Positions 47,498 to 58,899 of a stretch of 64,000 nt of DNA are shown here, piece by piece; position 1 is the first letter of the stretch, and each line of letters begins with the position of its first letter. The stretch is from the NCBI RefSeq assembly GCF_003945595.2, contig NW_024104524.1, positions 186,001 through 250,000 of the forward strand, in the 5' to 3' direction. The notes beneath the pieces were generated by a model, which had not been told where the DNA came from, searched no databases, and saw nothing but the letters and a program-made list of their open reading frames with translations. Position numbers and translations under genes: made by a program. Source of the stretch: Pipra filicauda. Lineage: Eukaryota > Chordata > Aves > Passeriformes > Pipridae.

Positions 47498-49756
47498 CCC
47501 AGCTGTCGTGATAAGAAATGCGATGAAGGAGCCACTTGAAGCATTTTGGAGCCTGGTCTAAATGTAGCAGAAACTTATCTACACTCTGAGATCATAAAAT
47601 GGGTTATTATTTGCTTTTTTACATTACTGTGAGGCTACTGTGAGCAGTGGCATATTTGCTCAGGGCACTTGCTCTTTTCTTATACATTTCGGTCCTTAAC
47701 CACTGCTGCTAAGACTAATTCAAAGACTCATCCTTTTAACTCATTAGTTATGTAGAAATCCCACTTTTCCTGTCACTCCTACTGGACACTATACATTCAC
47801 TTCTTCAAAGACAGCAAGACCTTTTCTATTTGTTTTATTTTTATTTTCTGTGGTAAAAGGAAGAATAGGGAAAAGTAGAGCCAACATACAAAATTATTAA
47901 TTTCTTAGGTCAGAGCACCACAGGATCAGAAACCTCAAAAAACGGCTTTCCCTGTGATTAGCAACACTTCCTAGCCCTTTGCAACTGGGAATCACTGCCT
48001 GTGCTTCCAAAATGCATATACATTTCCCTGTGCATGAATGTGTTCGTGTTCACACGTGTGTTTGCATGTACTAAATATGGAATATAGCTTAAATGTTTCC
48101 AATTTCTGGAAATTTTGGCTGCATTTCCAGTTTTAAGTATTTGGGACTGTTCTTTATATTAACTTAATGGGTTTGCCTGTTTTGAATGAGCATATTTAGT
48201 GCAGTGAGACATTATGGTCACTCAATAGAATGTAAGTTGCTTTCATGCACATTATGTTGCAGGCCAGATTCTGACTGATTAATACATTGCAGGTGTCAGC
48301 CAAAATACAAAAGGATAAAGAGAAGAGTAAGGGAGTGAATTTATTCCTTCTCTCTGGCTGGCTGCTCTTGGTGGGGGTTGCAGAAGCTTCTCTGCAACTA
48401 GCTTGGAAAGAGATCCCACTCAGAAATACTACCCTAGAAACAGTACTTCTATCATCCTTTCCATCTGCACAAATTATTCCCACTCCTGGCACAAAAAAGA
48501 AAAAATGACACCAGGCAAAGGGGCCCTTTATGAGGCTCTTGCCAGCCAAAGTACATCTGCCCATTGAAGTTAGATTTGCACCTGTTTTGGGGGGGTCAGC
48601 TGAAACCTCTCCTATTTTGTTGCCCATCCGTACAAAAAAACCCCTCAGTCTGTGAAGGCCTGCATAGTAGCTAAGATAAATGTATATTTTCATTGTTTGA
48701 TTAAATCTTGTCTGAACTATCAGCTGTATAACAAGAAGAGCTGGCTTGCTCTGAGGTGCTAGCTGTCAATGATTATTGTTAATCATAATCTAACAAACAC
48801 CAGATATAGTTATTTGGCAATTGAGAAATAACATTTTTCTTATTTAAGGTGATAGGAATGAAGGAAACATAAATCATAACATACTCATTTTCCCATATCT
48901 GAAGGTGCATTAAGACTTAATCTTTGTCTACATTTCAAGACAACCAATTCACGGTTATTACCAGAAAATTTTACATTTTAAATTGTTACAATAGTTAACA
49001 TTGCAGAATTCATTTACTGTTTCTCTTTCCTGGGATAATTCCACCAAACACAGCACTGTTAGATCTTTGAAGAAAGAGTCAGCTCAACCTCACTAAGGAG
49101 AATTGCTATAAACATTGTAGACAAGCATACAAATAATGCATATATTATTTTAATGGTTTTATGCCAATTTACACTTCTGAAGCATAATTATGCTACTTTC
49201 AACTTTATGTGTGTCTGTCAGGAGAACAAATTTTAGTTCTTTTAATAAATTCTCTTTACAGAAAGCCTTCAGAAATATTTTATTGGACTAAGTCCTGATA
49301 ATGTAAATCATGTCAAGTACCTCTAGAAACCAGATGATAACCATTAAATAAAAATGAAGACAAGTTCAAACCTCGAAAACTTAATTTCATTGGGACCCCT
49401 AACATCCTGAAAATTAAGTACACAGGCTAAATTAAGTGTATAGCCTCCCACTCACGAGGGGCTTCATCATGGTTTTAAATCACAACATGGTGCTGTAGGC
49501 TAGACAGAGCTGCACTTCCCAGCTGGAGATATTTTGACTGACTCATGGGGTTTGTTGAGTAGACCTTACAACTCTTTGTAGGATGTGATATAACTACATG
49601 TTTGCATCCTGGCCTGGACAGTGTAAAGGAGAGTGATCTCTTTCTGTTCTCTTTGGGGATCTGAAAAAATCCATTTCATGTGTAGTTCAGGTCTGATACA
49701 ATAAAATTTTCCAGAATTAGTTGTGAAAATTAAAATTTTCTGCTGGTTTTGGTGGG

Positions 49757-49785
49757 TTTGCTTTGCTTTGGTTTGGTTTGGTTTT
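49757..49785. repeat. (TTTGS)n pentanucleotide tract
   Basis: TTTGC twice, TTTGG three times, then TTTT. It is a short imperfect microsatellite. Confidence 0.88.
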
Positions 49786-49948
49786 AGAACCATCCTTACC
49801 TCATGTTCTTTAAAAGCAAGCAGCATTTTTCTATATAATATAGCCCAGAGAAAAACTAGATATAAAACAGCCACTGAGCCACTGTAGTTGGAAAGGAAGC
49901 TCAGAAGGATGGTATATTATTTCCTGGCAGCTCCAATGTCAGTTCTTT

Positions 49949-50320
49949 TCTGGAGAAGAAAAGGCTCTGGAGAGACCTTACAGCAGCCTTCCAGTACCTG
50001 AATGTGCTTACAAGAGAGCTGGAGAGAAACCTTTAACAAGGGCATGGAGTGACAGGACAACGGGGAATGGCTTTAAACTGAAAAAGGGGAGGTTTAGAGT
50101 AGATGTGAGGAAGAAATTCTTTGCTATGAGGATGGTGAGGTACTGGAACAGGCCCTGAGAAGTTGTGGATGCTCTATTCCTGGAAGTGTTCAAGGCCAGG
50201 TTGAATGGGACTTTAAGCAACCTGGTCTAGGGGAAGGTGTCCCTGCCCATGGCAAGGGGTTGTAATGAGATGATCTTTAAGGTCCCTTCCAACACAAACT
50301 ATTCTATCATTCTATGATTT
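49949..50320 (+). mobile_element. CR1 LINE, 3' fragment
   Basis: This 5'-truncated CR1 starts at TCTGGAGAAGAAAAGGCTCT. It continues through CAGCAGCCTTCCAGTACCTG, 'AAACTGAAAAAGGGGAGGTT' and 'GTGTCCCTGCCCATGG', and ends with the box TTTAAGGTCCCTTCCAACAC and the tail ATTCTATCATTCTATGATTT. Its ORF2 tail is dead: where the family has the L-P-R/G-E-V-V coding block, this copy has CCCTGA, giving a stop at about 50156-50158. The tail and 3' box place it with the fragment at 31568. Confidence 0.96.
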
Positions 50321-50757
50321 CCCATGAAAAGGGTTTTTTGGAAAAGAAGCTATTTTCCAACATTCTCTATAAAGTAATACACCTGTCATGAAATAAGAGG
50401 TGGCGAGAAAGAAATCAGAAAATGGACATAACAGTCACCATTGATAGCTCAGCATTGTGAGAGACTCTAACAAATCTACAGAAAAAATAATGTGGGGTTT
50501 GCCTGCATTTTGTGGAGCTGTAGGGTAAGTCCTCCAAATTTGCAACAAAGAACTTTTTCCTGATTTAGAATTACAAAAAAAACAGTATGACTGAAGTTTC
50601 AGGAAGTTTTTGAGAGTGGAAAGGGTTCTAATGACATATGTAGTAATGGTTCCTCTAATAAAGGAATTAGTAATATGAAGGTTGTTTCCAAACTCATTGC
50701 TTTGATCTTTTTGAGTAGGATCAATACCATGAAGTCAATCAGTTTTTGTGTGAGATG
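50321..50757. other. Unique DNA, nothing recognised
   Basis: No gene or known repeat is visible here. Confidence 0.5.
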
Positions 50758-50813
50758 ATAAAATCAGTATAGCTTCACTGACTTTGGTTACATTGCACTG
50801 ACTTTTACACGAA
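50758..50813. repeat. Possible fossil of the palindromic amniote repeat
   Basis: AAAATCAGTATAGCTTCACT, then GACTTTGGTTACATTGCACT, then GACTTTTACACGAAG resembles the ATCAGGAGTAACTCCACTGA / CTTCAGTGGAGTTACAC / TTTACACCAG pattern seen better at 37405-37478. The match is moderate. Confidence 0.33.
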
Positions 50814-51109
50814 GATTAACCTGATGTAAGTGACATTAGAATGAACACCAAGGTCTTTGTTATTAATGTGTCTATATATATAATCAGAGTATAGTTTATA
50901 GCCTGCAGTATCTTTATCAACAACATTCAAGGTAAATATAAATATTTAAATAAATATAAATGTGTCTATGTGATGCAAACTTAAGCTGCTGCCAGACACC
51001 TCCATTTGGATACCACACTTCATTGTTTGGTCTCACTGAACTCTGGCATCTTTTGGACTTGACAGATTAACACATATAAGAAGACATTTGCATATTTATT
51101 TTAAACCAG
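50814..51109. other. AT-rich DNA with a short AAATATAAAT-type repeat
   Basis: This includes (TATA)n at about 50874-50882 and a diverged array of AAATATAAAT words at about 50935-50961. Nothing else is visible. Confidence 0.5.
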
Positions 51110-51330
51110 ATGTTCTTCGAGCAGCACAGCCAAATTCCCATCATCACCATAATCACATTGTGTTTTGTTAACATAATGGAGCCATTAAAATTCCACTGCA
51201 TGCTTCTATGTTCGGAAGAAAGGGTTATTAAAGAATTTTCCAGGTGAATTCTAAGTGAATCATAATTAAGGAGAAAGAGTCATAGCCCTTGCTAATGTTA
51301 ATTGTCTCTACTTCTATCACTGAAGGATCT
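51110..51330. promoter_or_regulatory. Candidate conserved non-coding stretch (weak)
   Basis: This AT-balanced unique block contains GTTAACATAATGG, CCATTAAAATTCC, CATAATTAAGGAG (TAATTA at 51263-51268), CTAATGTTAATTGTC and two CpGs. No open frames are present. It resembles homeodomain-rich enhancers, but the evidence is motif density alone. Confidence 0.22.
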
Positions 51331-52960
51331 GGCTTATACCAGAGTAAGACTATTTGTTTTGCAATAGCTGTCATCTATATAACAGAAAAGGTGGTTGGAA
51401 TAAAGTTTTAAAAACATAGTGTATTATTTATGTTATTAATAAACATAGACTTAAATTTGAGGGTTTTTTAAAAAAATTCTGAAATTACAACTTTTTTATT
51501 GATTCACATCATAGATCATTTGGCTTTTTATGTGAAGATCAATATTTGGTAACATTTAGCACAATTAATCACTGTTAAATCAATGAATACAAAGCTCTGG
51601 AATGCAAAGAATGAGAGTGACATTGTCTTAAAACTGGAAAAGAAGGTTGCTCTCCACAAAGTGATAAAGAAATAAATCTCATAAAAGAAGGAAATACTTA
51701 CTTTCTGAGAGAGAAGCCAAGAGTAAGAGGAACTGGGTGAGGTTGGAGACTACATTCAAATAAGCTTTTCTGATTCAATGTGACATTGTTTTTCTAAAAG
51801 AAAAATTCCAGACAGTCAGAAAGCAGAGGGAATACCCAGGAAAAACATATATTTGGAAGTGCTACTTTGTATTAAAAAATAATGTCTTGAGGCCAGGAAC
51901 TGCCCTTTGAATTGTGGCACTTAGAAGTGGGCACAGAAGTCAAAAAATGGCACACCTGGTCATTTATCATTTCTTAAATGATTAAATCATCCTTTCCCAG
52001 GTGACTACGAGAGCTGCAGGCAGCAAAATGCATCTCCCAGTGGCTGAGACCCTGAACATCTCATTACAGGTCTTGTATGACACTCAGATGCCAGAGCAGG
52101 GGATGAGATTTATCAGAGTTATTACATTTCAAATTTGCTTCAGGGCTGCACGCAGTATGAGGCAGTTCAGCCTAAACTGTAACAGACCAGACAGAGGGAA
52201 GGAGTGGAGTATATTTAAGCAATCCAGAGCATGATGGGTGATGGAGTATCTTAATATCCTATTCTGGCCAGAAGAAACAAAGGAAGAGGCACTAAGTAAA
52301 GGAAAGAGGTAAAGATTGATCCACAGTTCAGAAATGGGGCAGGTCTGCTAATGTGGCAACCACCACACCACTCACTGAAGTAGGAAGGGGCTAATTGATC
52401 ACTGTCAAAGACCTGTCCAAAAGTCAATGGGAAAGTGCTACAGATATGACAAAAAGACAGCTCTTGGCAGTGGTGTGAGAAGCTCTCCACTCATGACTTG
52501 CACCACCAGACAAAGTTCAGCTCAGGAACATAACTGCTGTTGCAAAACATTGTTGGACACTTATGAGCAAATGCCTGGCAAATTGTGCTCTCAGAGAAGT
52601 AGGGTGGATAAGGTCCACAGCATTTCATTAGGATGTGTTTGTTAAAAAGCTGTGTCTGAAATGTTTGAAAAGTTCAATATAGACAGGCATGATCTGCTGC
52701 AGTAAGTATGAAGCTTTGTCTTTAATGAGATCTCAGTCACGGTAAAGCTGACGTGAGCACAGGGGCACTGAAAAACATTTAAACAGTCTAAGTCCAAAGA
52801 AGGTGCAACACTGGTGATAGGGAATGGCAATGCTAACCAGAATTTTACCATTCACACAATTTTATCATTCAAAAGAATAATTCTTTGGAAATGTACTTTC
52901 TTCTCTCAATTAGAAACAATGTTTACATACATGTAATTTTTTTTTAGAAAATTGGAGTGT
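51331..52960. other. Unique DNA, nothing recognised
   Basis: No gene or known repeat is visible; short chance frames only. Confidence 0.5.
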
Positions 52961-53031
52961 AAAGATAACTTCTGAGAAAGTTAGAAACTACTAAGAAAGC
53001 TAAAAAGATCTTTTCTAGGAAAGTTATCTTT
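52961..53031. repeat. Inverted repeat, 11-bp arms with a nested stem
   Basis: AAAGATAACTT (52961-52971) and AAGTTATCTTT (53021-53031) are exact reverse complements across 49 bp. Inside the loop, CTAAAAAGATC and GATCTTTTCTAG pair with one unpaired base, centred on GATC (about 53007). The outer arms contain AGATAA/TTATCT, a GATA-factor core. Confidence 0.82.
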
Positions 53032-53062
53032 CAACTTCGTAAAACTTTCACCTTCATAAAAC
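53029..53062. repeat. 17-bp tandem duplication
   Basis: TTTCAACTTCGTAAAAC (53029-53045) is followed by TTTCACCTTCATAAAAC (53046-53062), with two mismatches. It overlaps the right arm of the inverted repeat by 3 bp. Confidence 0.9.
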
Positions 53063-55015
53063 TACTAATTCATGAATGTGTGAGTTCTGAAGGTTTCATT
53101 CGGGAAAGATCTTCCACTAAACAGCAGATAATTACTCAAAATGTTTTGAAAAGTTTCCCAGTTCAGTTTACACTCACTTTACCACTGAAATGTTGAGGAA
53201 ACCAATAAATCAGCCCAAAGAAATGTCCATTTCTAGTCACTAAATTTACAAGAAAAGAATGTGGAGACTTAATTCCTTATGAGTTTTCCCTCCTCTGCAT
53301 CATTGATTCAGACACAGACTTGCAAAAATGTTTTACTAAGTTTTCTATGCCCCACAGTCTTCAGCCCCTTTTTTTTCAACTATCACTAACATTTTTCTTC
53401 TAATGGTTCCAAACCAGAAGTGAATCCATATCTGCAATGGACAAGAAATGAAACGGGTTAAACCAGAATGAGTGGGAAGGAGGGGAACACATTTTTAGAA
53501 ACTTTTAGGAACAGTCTTCCCTGTTCATGCCGTTTTGTTGGAATTGCAAAATTTTTTTATTTAACCTTTTATTTAACCTCAGCCTTCAACAATGCCAATC
53601 ATAATATTAAACTTTTACCAGAGAGGTAGTAGCAATAACTTCACAATGGTCTGAGTTTTGTAAACACTATGTGTGGGTGCCCACATTTATATTGCAAGTG
53701 CAAATGATCCACATGTTTGGTGTGAGCAAATACAAGGAATCATGAGAATGGTGAGGAAAACTTGGGTATTTGCAAAAGATTTTTCTCTTCAGTGTTGGTC
53801 CTGCCTTTAGTAATAAAAAAATTTAAATTCAAAATTAGACTGAAATGCTAGGGGGAAAAAATCAATAGGCAATTTCCTTTAATGGAACTGCACTGGATAT
53901 TAAATGTAATAGTATGAGTGACTACATCTACTGAATCCAATGAGTCCTTGACACCTCTGGAGTCCAAGGAAAGCACAGCTCCCTTGAGCTGGCTGTCACA
54001 TTGCTGTCCTGCAAGGTGATGCCTGGTCACCAGCAGTACATCCAGTCTGGGCTCACTGTGAGACTGGAACATGAAAAGCTCTGTTCCCAGAGCCAATTGT
54101 ATGAGTCTTGGTTAACAGCTTAGCTGTTCAGGAGCTACAAACAGGCACACACATGGCACACAGACCTTGCATGTGCCTTTAACACTGTGTTGGTCTTCCC
54201 TTAATATTGCATAGAGATCCCTTAACAAAATCACCATCCTGAAAACAATTCTTTTTATCTCACCCTGGCCAGGCAGAGCCAGCATCTGGAGCTGGTGAGG
54301 CCCTTTAGTGTCTTAATCAAGCTACAGTCCATTTCTCTTCAATGTCCCCTTTGGCCTCTGCTACCACCTGGCCAGTTTCTCCATCTTCTGTTTTTCAAAA
54401 AGTGTGAAATAAAAAAGGTTTTTCCACTTGAAGGCAAAACACTGTTCAAAATTTTATCTGTGAATTAAATTCTTTCATTTAGCCCTAGTCTGGAGGGTGT
54501 TAATAGACATTGTACTAGCAGTAGTATATGTATCCTCACAAAGGTTTTTATTTTACGAAAACAGTCACAGTTATAACACTATAATGTTAAAAAAAAGAAA
54601 ACAAAACACACAAACACACACAAAAACAAGACAGGATATTTAATTTGTTCAGCAGATGCCCAAATAATTTCACTCCCTGCTCCTGCATTTCAGATTTCTG
54701 CTCCTCAACATTTTCAGACTTTTTCAAAGTAATATAAAGAGCCCACAGAGGCCTTAGTGGGAGTGATCCTGCTCAGAGCTCCCTACCCAAGCACTGAACC
54801 ACTGCTTCTATTGTAGAGGTCGCAAGTTATTCTGGCATCTCAGTGCTGGGGATGAAACATTGATTTTTTCATATATTTCTTCTATTAGCAGTAACAGGAG
54901 CCTTCTGAGGCTTGCCTGGTAATGTCATTATCAGGAGGTCCATAACCTTGGTGGAACTTGTGGAATCCACAAAACCAAAACAGTGACCCTGAGGAAATAA
55001 CACAAGTTCAAGACA
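53063..55015. other. Unique DNA, nothing recognised
   Basis: A 12-bp duplication (TTTTATTTAACC, about 53556-53579) and an A/CA-rich tract at 54590-54629 are the only local structures. No gene is visible. Confidence 0.5.
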
Positions 55016-55412
55016 GGGGTCTAGAGCATCACTCTTTCAAGGAAAGACTGTGGGAGCAGGGCCTGTTTAGTCTAGAGATGAGAAGACTGAGAGGGGATCT
55101 CACCAATGCATGTAAATATTTCAAAGGCTGATGTCAAGAGGATGGTGCCAGACTCTTTCAGCGGCACCAAGGGACAGGACGACTAAAACATGAGAAGTTC
55201 CACCTAGACATGAGGAAGAACTTCTTTACATTGAGGATGGCAGAGCACTGGAATAGACTGCCCGGGGAGGTCGTGGAGTCTCCCTCTTTGGAGACATTCA
55301 AAACCCATGTGGATGCGTTCCTGTGTCTAGGTGACCCTGCTTTGGCAGGAGTTTGGATGAGATGATCTCCAGAGTTCCCTCCCAAGCCTACCTATTCTGA
55401 TTCTGTGATAGG
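55016..55412 (+). mobile_element. CR1 LINE, well-preserved 3' fragment
   Basis: This begins at GGGGTCTAGAGCATCACTCT and runs through GGGCCTGTTTAGTCTAGAGA, GGGGATCTCACCAATGCATG, 'CACTGGAATAGACTGCCCGG', 'GGTGACCCTGCTTTGGCAGG' and GATGATCTCCAGAGTTCCCT. It ends in a decayed tail, ACCTATTCTGATTCTGTGAT. The 3' box (CTCCAGAGTTCCCTCCCAAG) places it with 8501 and 29458. It is the most intact copy on coding content. Confidence 0.96.
55132..55365 (+). pseudogene. CR1 ORF2 C-terminal remnant, open to its natural stop
   Basis: From 55132 the frame encodes the ORF2 C-terminus and ends at a TGA at 55363-55365, with no internal stop. Landmarks are KFHLDMRKNFFT, EHWNRLPGEVVESPSLETFK and GDPALAGVWMR at the extreme end. 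A stop at about 55129-55131, beside what looks like a small local insertion, closes the frame upstream. No catalytic endonuclease or reverse-transcriptase motif is included. It is inactive, but it is a useful marker of CR1 subfamily and age. Confidence 0.88.
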
Positions 55413-56289
55413 CAGGATTTCCAAATGCCACTTCCCTAGGAGTTTATTGAGGAGCAGCTGCAGCTAAGCAGTGGAATCAGGTCACCTGTGAAACAATTGG
55501 AGCACAAAGTGGAGAGGCTGAGGCAACATGGACCACATCTGCAGCTCTTGCACATTGGTAATTTGGTAGTTTATAGTAATTTGGTAATTTGCACCAGCTG
55601 AACTTGAGGCCTTTTTGCAAGTTAACTTAGTCCTGCTTTTTCACATCAGGATTTGTAGTGAAACCATTTGAATAATCCATGATTTAGTGCACCAGTTGGT
55701 GAGTGCCAAGTATCCTTACAGGCAGGCACAGCACATGTGGGATGCACACAGGAATTTGTAAGGGTAAAAAAGGAAGCTGTTCTCCCCAGTACAAAAAAAA
55801 AACCATCTTCAGAAACATTACAAATAAAATGCATCCTTAAAACAAAAGCTGTGACTACGCAAGAGGAAAGCAGAGTGCTAGACGACAGTCAGAGATATCA
55901 GAATATGACCCTTTTTAGCTATAGGATACTTCAGAAATTATTTCACAAGCTTTTACTCTCTGGAATACAAGAAGTTGACTCCAGAGCTCAAGCTGCAAAG
56001 AGCAATTGCTATAGCTGAAAGTATTTGTTTCAAAGCACTGTGGAAGTAAATGAAAGTGTCATTTTGCACTAATGTGATAGGCAGCTACTCTGCCTTGTCA
56101 GAACAAGCAAAGTCCTGTAAGCTTTATCCCATTGCCACAGGCACTTGGGCACCTCTCTGGAAATCAATCACAGATTGGCCTGAAGAAGAGCAGAGCTGAA
56201 ACAATGGCACAGAGTAGAGGACCCCTAATGAAAGCCATTTGCTAGTCCACACCTAGGCTGTCTAGACAGCACCTCCTGTGCTTTGATCA
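55413..56289. other. Unique DNA with a small TAATTTGGTA repeat
   Basis: After the CR1 tail the sequence is unique. At 55555-55591 the word TAATTTGGTA is repeated around a short TAGTTTATAG spacer. No gene is visible. Confidence 0.5.
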
Positions 56290-56600
56290 CTGATAAACCA
56301 TTCTAAATGTTACCAGTGCCGCTTTTTTGTTTCTGTTTACAGGCAATCAATAGGCCTCTGGCCATTGCCTCTATTTCAAAGCAGTGCTTTTCATCTGACT
56401 GCAATCAAATAAAAAAGAACAAAGAGATGGGCATTTTGGATATGAGATACTTATTTTCCTGTGATTTATACAATTTCAAATGAAAAGCGAAAACAAAAAA
56501 GCAATTGTGAGTGTACATGTGATAAATGTTTCTAATTAGGCATGCTCTCTTAATCAATTTTAAAGTTGAATTCCCTTCCAAACCAGCAAAAATTTAGTGT
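56290..56600. promoter_or_regulatory. Candidate conserved non-coding stretch (weak)
   Basis: This contains a pyrimidine tract ending in TTTACAG (about 56335-56341), AATCAATAGG, CAATCAAATAAA, AACAAAG, CTAATTAGGCATG and TTAATCAATT. It is rich in HOX/PBX-like (ATCAAT) and SOX-like (AACAAAG) words. The TTTACAG could be a splice acceptor, but the following sequence lacks a recognisable coding exon. Confidence 0.22.
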
Positions 56601-56605
56601 AATCT

Positions 56606-56642
56606 TGTGTGTGTGTGTGTGTGTGCTTGTGTGTGTATGTGT
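56606..56642. repeat. (GT)n microsatellite
   Basis: Ten uninterrupted TG units run from 56606 to 56625. After a C the tract continues as TTGTGTGTGTATGTGT to 56642. Its length is likely polymorphic. Confidence 0.96.
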
Positions 56643-58199
56643 TCATGCTGCACAACACACACCTGTAGATTTTGGAGCCTTTTTCATCTGCACTGGGGCT
56701 ACAATTCATGTTGCTCTTTTGTGCTGTTTGCTAGCACAGTCATGAACTGCTCATGAAATATCCAGGTATTTTTCCAAAAGGCTCTGTTTTATGATTTAAC
56801 CACAGTACAATTCAAGCCATAGGAACTAAAAAATCTATCCCAAAAAAATGTGTGAATCTCATATCCTATGCTTGCCCAGCATACACTGGCGCATAAATAG
56901 CTCAGACTTTTTAGTTATACATACTCTGCTACAAAAATTTTCTAAGATTTGTCTAAATATTGTTTTGCATGTGGATTTAAATATGTTTTGCCCAAATTCA
57001 AGTCCACAAATACCATGTGGTTGCCTTTAGCTGGATGTCAGTGCTTGAACTTTAAGCCCTTCTCATCTTTTATCTTCAGCAACTTGAAGTAGTCTGCTTA
57101 AATTCAGCCTTTGAAACCCTTCCAGCCCCTCCCTACGTATGTCATGCCAGTTCAGTCATCTTAAGCCTCAATCACATACGTTCTTTAAGAAAACGTAAAA
57201 GATCATAAAACCAAGAAGAGATTTAATCTCGTCTCTAAATTTGGCTCAACCAGTATATAATTTAAAAATATTTTATTTCTTGTGTAGTAGTCCAAAGGCA
57301 TTTTGGATGCAGCTTAACAACACTAGAAGCCAGTCAGTCTTGTAAGGCTCTGCATTTTTTTCTTTATTCTTGAAAATATTTCTGCTTCAAAACTCAAGTT
57401 CAAGACCAACACTTTCTGGCTTATCTGTAATGTCCTAAAGTCATAGACTTCTTTGCTATTTCCTCTTCTCTTCTTTCTGAGGAGTTAAGGAACAATTTGA
57501 TTAAGTGCTCTCAAAGTTTCTGACCTGATGGAAAAGGGGACAGACACACTTTTCGACAACAAACTATGCTTAGACTGCTGAAGATGACATACTCTGTAAT
57601 CCTGGTTGACCAAATCTTTGACTTCAGGTACTGTAGGATAAAACACCTTGCCTTTGCACAGTATTTTACTCCCTTATAAAAATCTTATTAAGTTAATCAA
57701 GATTTACCCTGTAGTGATAGTAGAAGTGACAATATATGTGGGGGTTTTTTCCAAGAAAAAAGTAGCAATGCATTAGAAACACTCTCAAAATATCATACAG
57801 CAAGGAAGTAGGAAAGCAGAGAGGGAAAAAAAAGTAATAATAAACTTGTTTCACAACACAAGTGATGAAGAACAGAGAAACTAAGGCTCTTTCCTAGGGC
57901 TATGTGCATACCATTCATTTATTAATCCTAACCTGACGCTATTTATCCAGGTCCCTTAGAGGATGCACAAAGTTGTCAGAGTTTAATCAAGTCCCTAAAT
58001 TGTATCACTGATTGCAATAGTAGAGGTACATAATAAAACCAACTTCATAGAACTCTTTAATTTTATTTCTTTGGCAACATTTTCTTTCAGATTGATGCTA
58101 TTTAAAGTGAGAGAACCCAAGGTCTCTGTAAAATAAGGCTGAGGGCTGCATAGGAAAATCAATTAACATTTGAAGTTTCATGTATTCACCTCCACTGTT
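56643..58199. other. Unique AT-rich DNA, nothing recognised
   Basis: No gene or clear repeat is visible. An ACAGAGAAACTAAGGCTCT word near 57875 faintly recalls MIR/L2-type repeats but is too short to call. Confidence 0.5.
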
Positions 58200-58400
58200 T
58201 CTTATCAAAAGTAGGACATGAGTTTTGTCTGACTGAAACAGCTGCTGAAAATTATTTTCCACTCCTAGAGTAATTATAGCAGTTTTAGTAATGGCCTTTT
58301 AATGTGAAGCTTAAATAACGCAGGAGAGAAAAGAGCCAATGGCATCATTTATAAACACACTGTGATTCTCACACACTGATTCAGTGGTACAGTGGGATGC
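58200..58400. promoter_or_regulatory. Candidate enhancer-like stretch (weak)
   Basis: CAGCTGCTG (E-box), AGTAATTATAGC (TAATTA at 58271-58276), AGTAATGG, TTTAATGTG, ATTTATAAA and CCAATGG occur within about 130 bp. There is no open frame and no repeat. The call rests on motif density only. Confidence 0.25.
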
Positions 58401-58899
58401 ACTCACAATCCTCTTATTCTTAGGAATATTTTTATTCTAATTTAATTCAGGAACCATTCCCTCTCCTTGAAATCAAAAGAGTTAACTGGGTGTAAGTCTC
58501 CCAGGAATAAATGGAACTGAAAAAGTGCCCCTTGGAATAAGACCAAAACAGCTTTTCCAGAAAGAAAAAACCCTGAAATTCTATGAGTACCCAATAATTT
58601 TGTGAACAAACTGCAAATTTGAGCCAAAAAGACATTAAAACAACAGAACTTTGCTTGAATTCTGCTTGTTTTGAATAAAGTTTTTAATTATCTGTGCCTT
58701 CAAATTATATGTTTAAACACTATAACTGGAAAAAGTAGAGAAGTAAGAGCAAGATTGGGAATTTTTTTTCTGTAGCAGTCTTTCTTCTTCTAGCTGCAGT
58801 TAGCCATCAGATCTGTCATATGTCATTTTTCAGCTCATTAGGTGGGATTTTGGCAATTTCTGTGTACAGTAAGAGGTATTGAGCAGTTGAAGCGGGGAA
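58401..58899. other. Unique AT-rich DNA, nothing recognised
   Basis: No gene or repeat is visible. Confidence 0.5.

Larger units (their letters stand above)
43067..49948. other. Unique AT-rich DNA, nothing recognised
   Basis: Almost 7 kb without CR1, a known coding region or a clear RNA gene. Small structures inside are listed separately: a 20-bp duplication (43111), a 15-A run (45985), a 9-bp-arm hairpin (47479) and a pentanucleotide tract (49757). A 165-codon minus-strand open frame (48196-48693) has no family resemblance. Confidence 0.5.

Noticed and set aside
48250..48590. GGCCAGATTCTGACTGATTA and CCCATTGAAGTTAGATTTGC as further copies of the palindromic repeat family
   Set aside because: Each is a short partial match and they lie about 270 bp apart. 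The evidence is too weak to list as features.
48196..48693. 165-codon minus-strand open frame starting with ATG
   Set aside because: It has no recognisable domain. It contains a run of aromatic residues from a simple A-rich tract and overlaps an opposite-strand frame.
50008..50220. Minus-strand open frame inside the CR1 at 49949
   Set aside because: It is the antisense shadow of the plus-strand CR1 ORF2 tail. The similar frames at 55158-55385 and 4634-4912 are rejected for the same reason.
56325..56345. Splice-acceptor-like pyrimidine tract ending in TTTACAG
   Set aside because: No recognisable coding exon or donor follows. Such tracts are common by chance in AT-rich DNA.
57855..57895. ACAGAGAAACTAAGGCTCT resembling the reverse of MIR-type repeats
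   Set aside because: Only one short word matches. The expected neighbouring sequence (AAGTGACTTGCCCAAGGTCA type) is absent.
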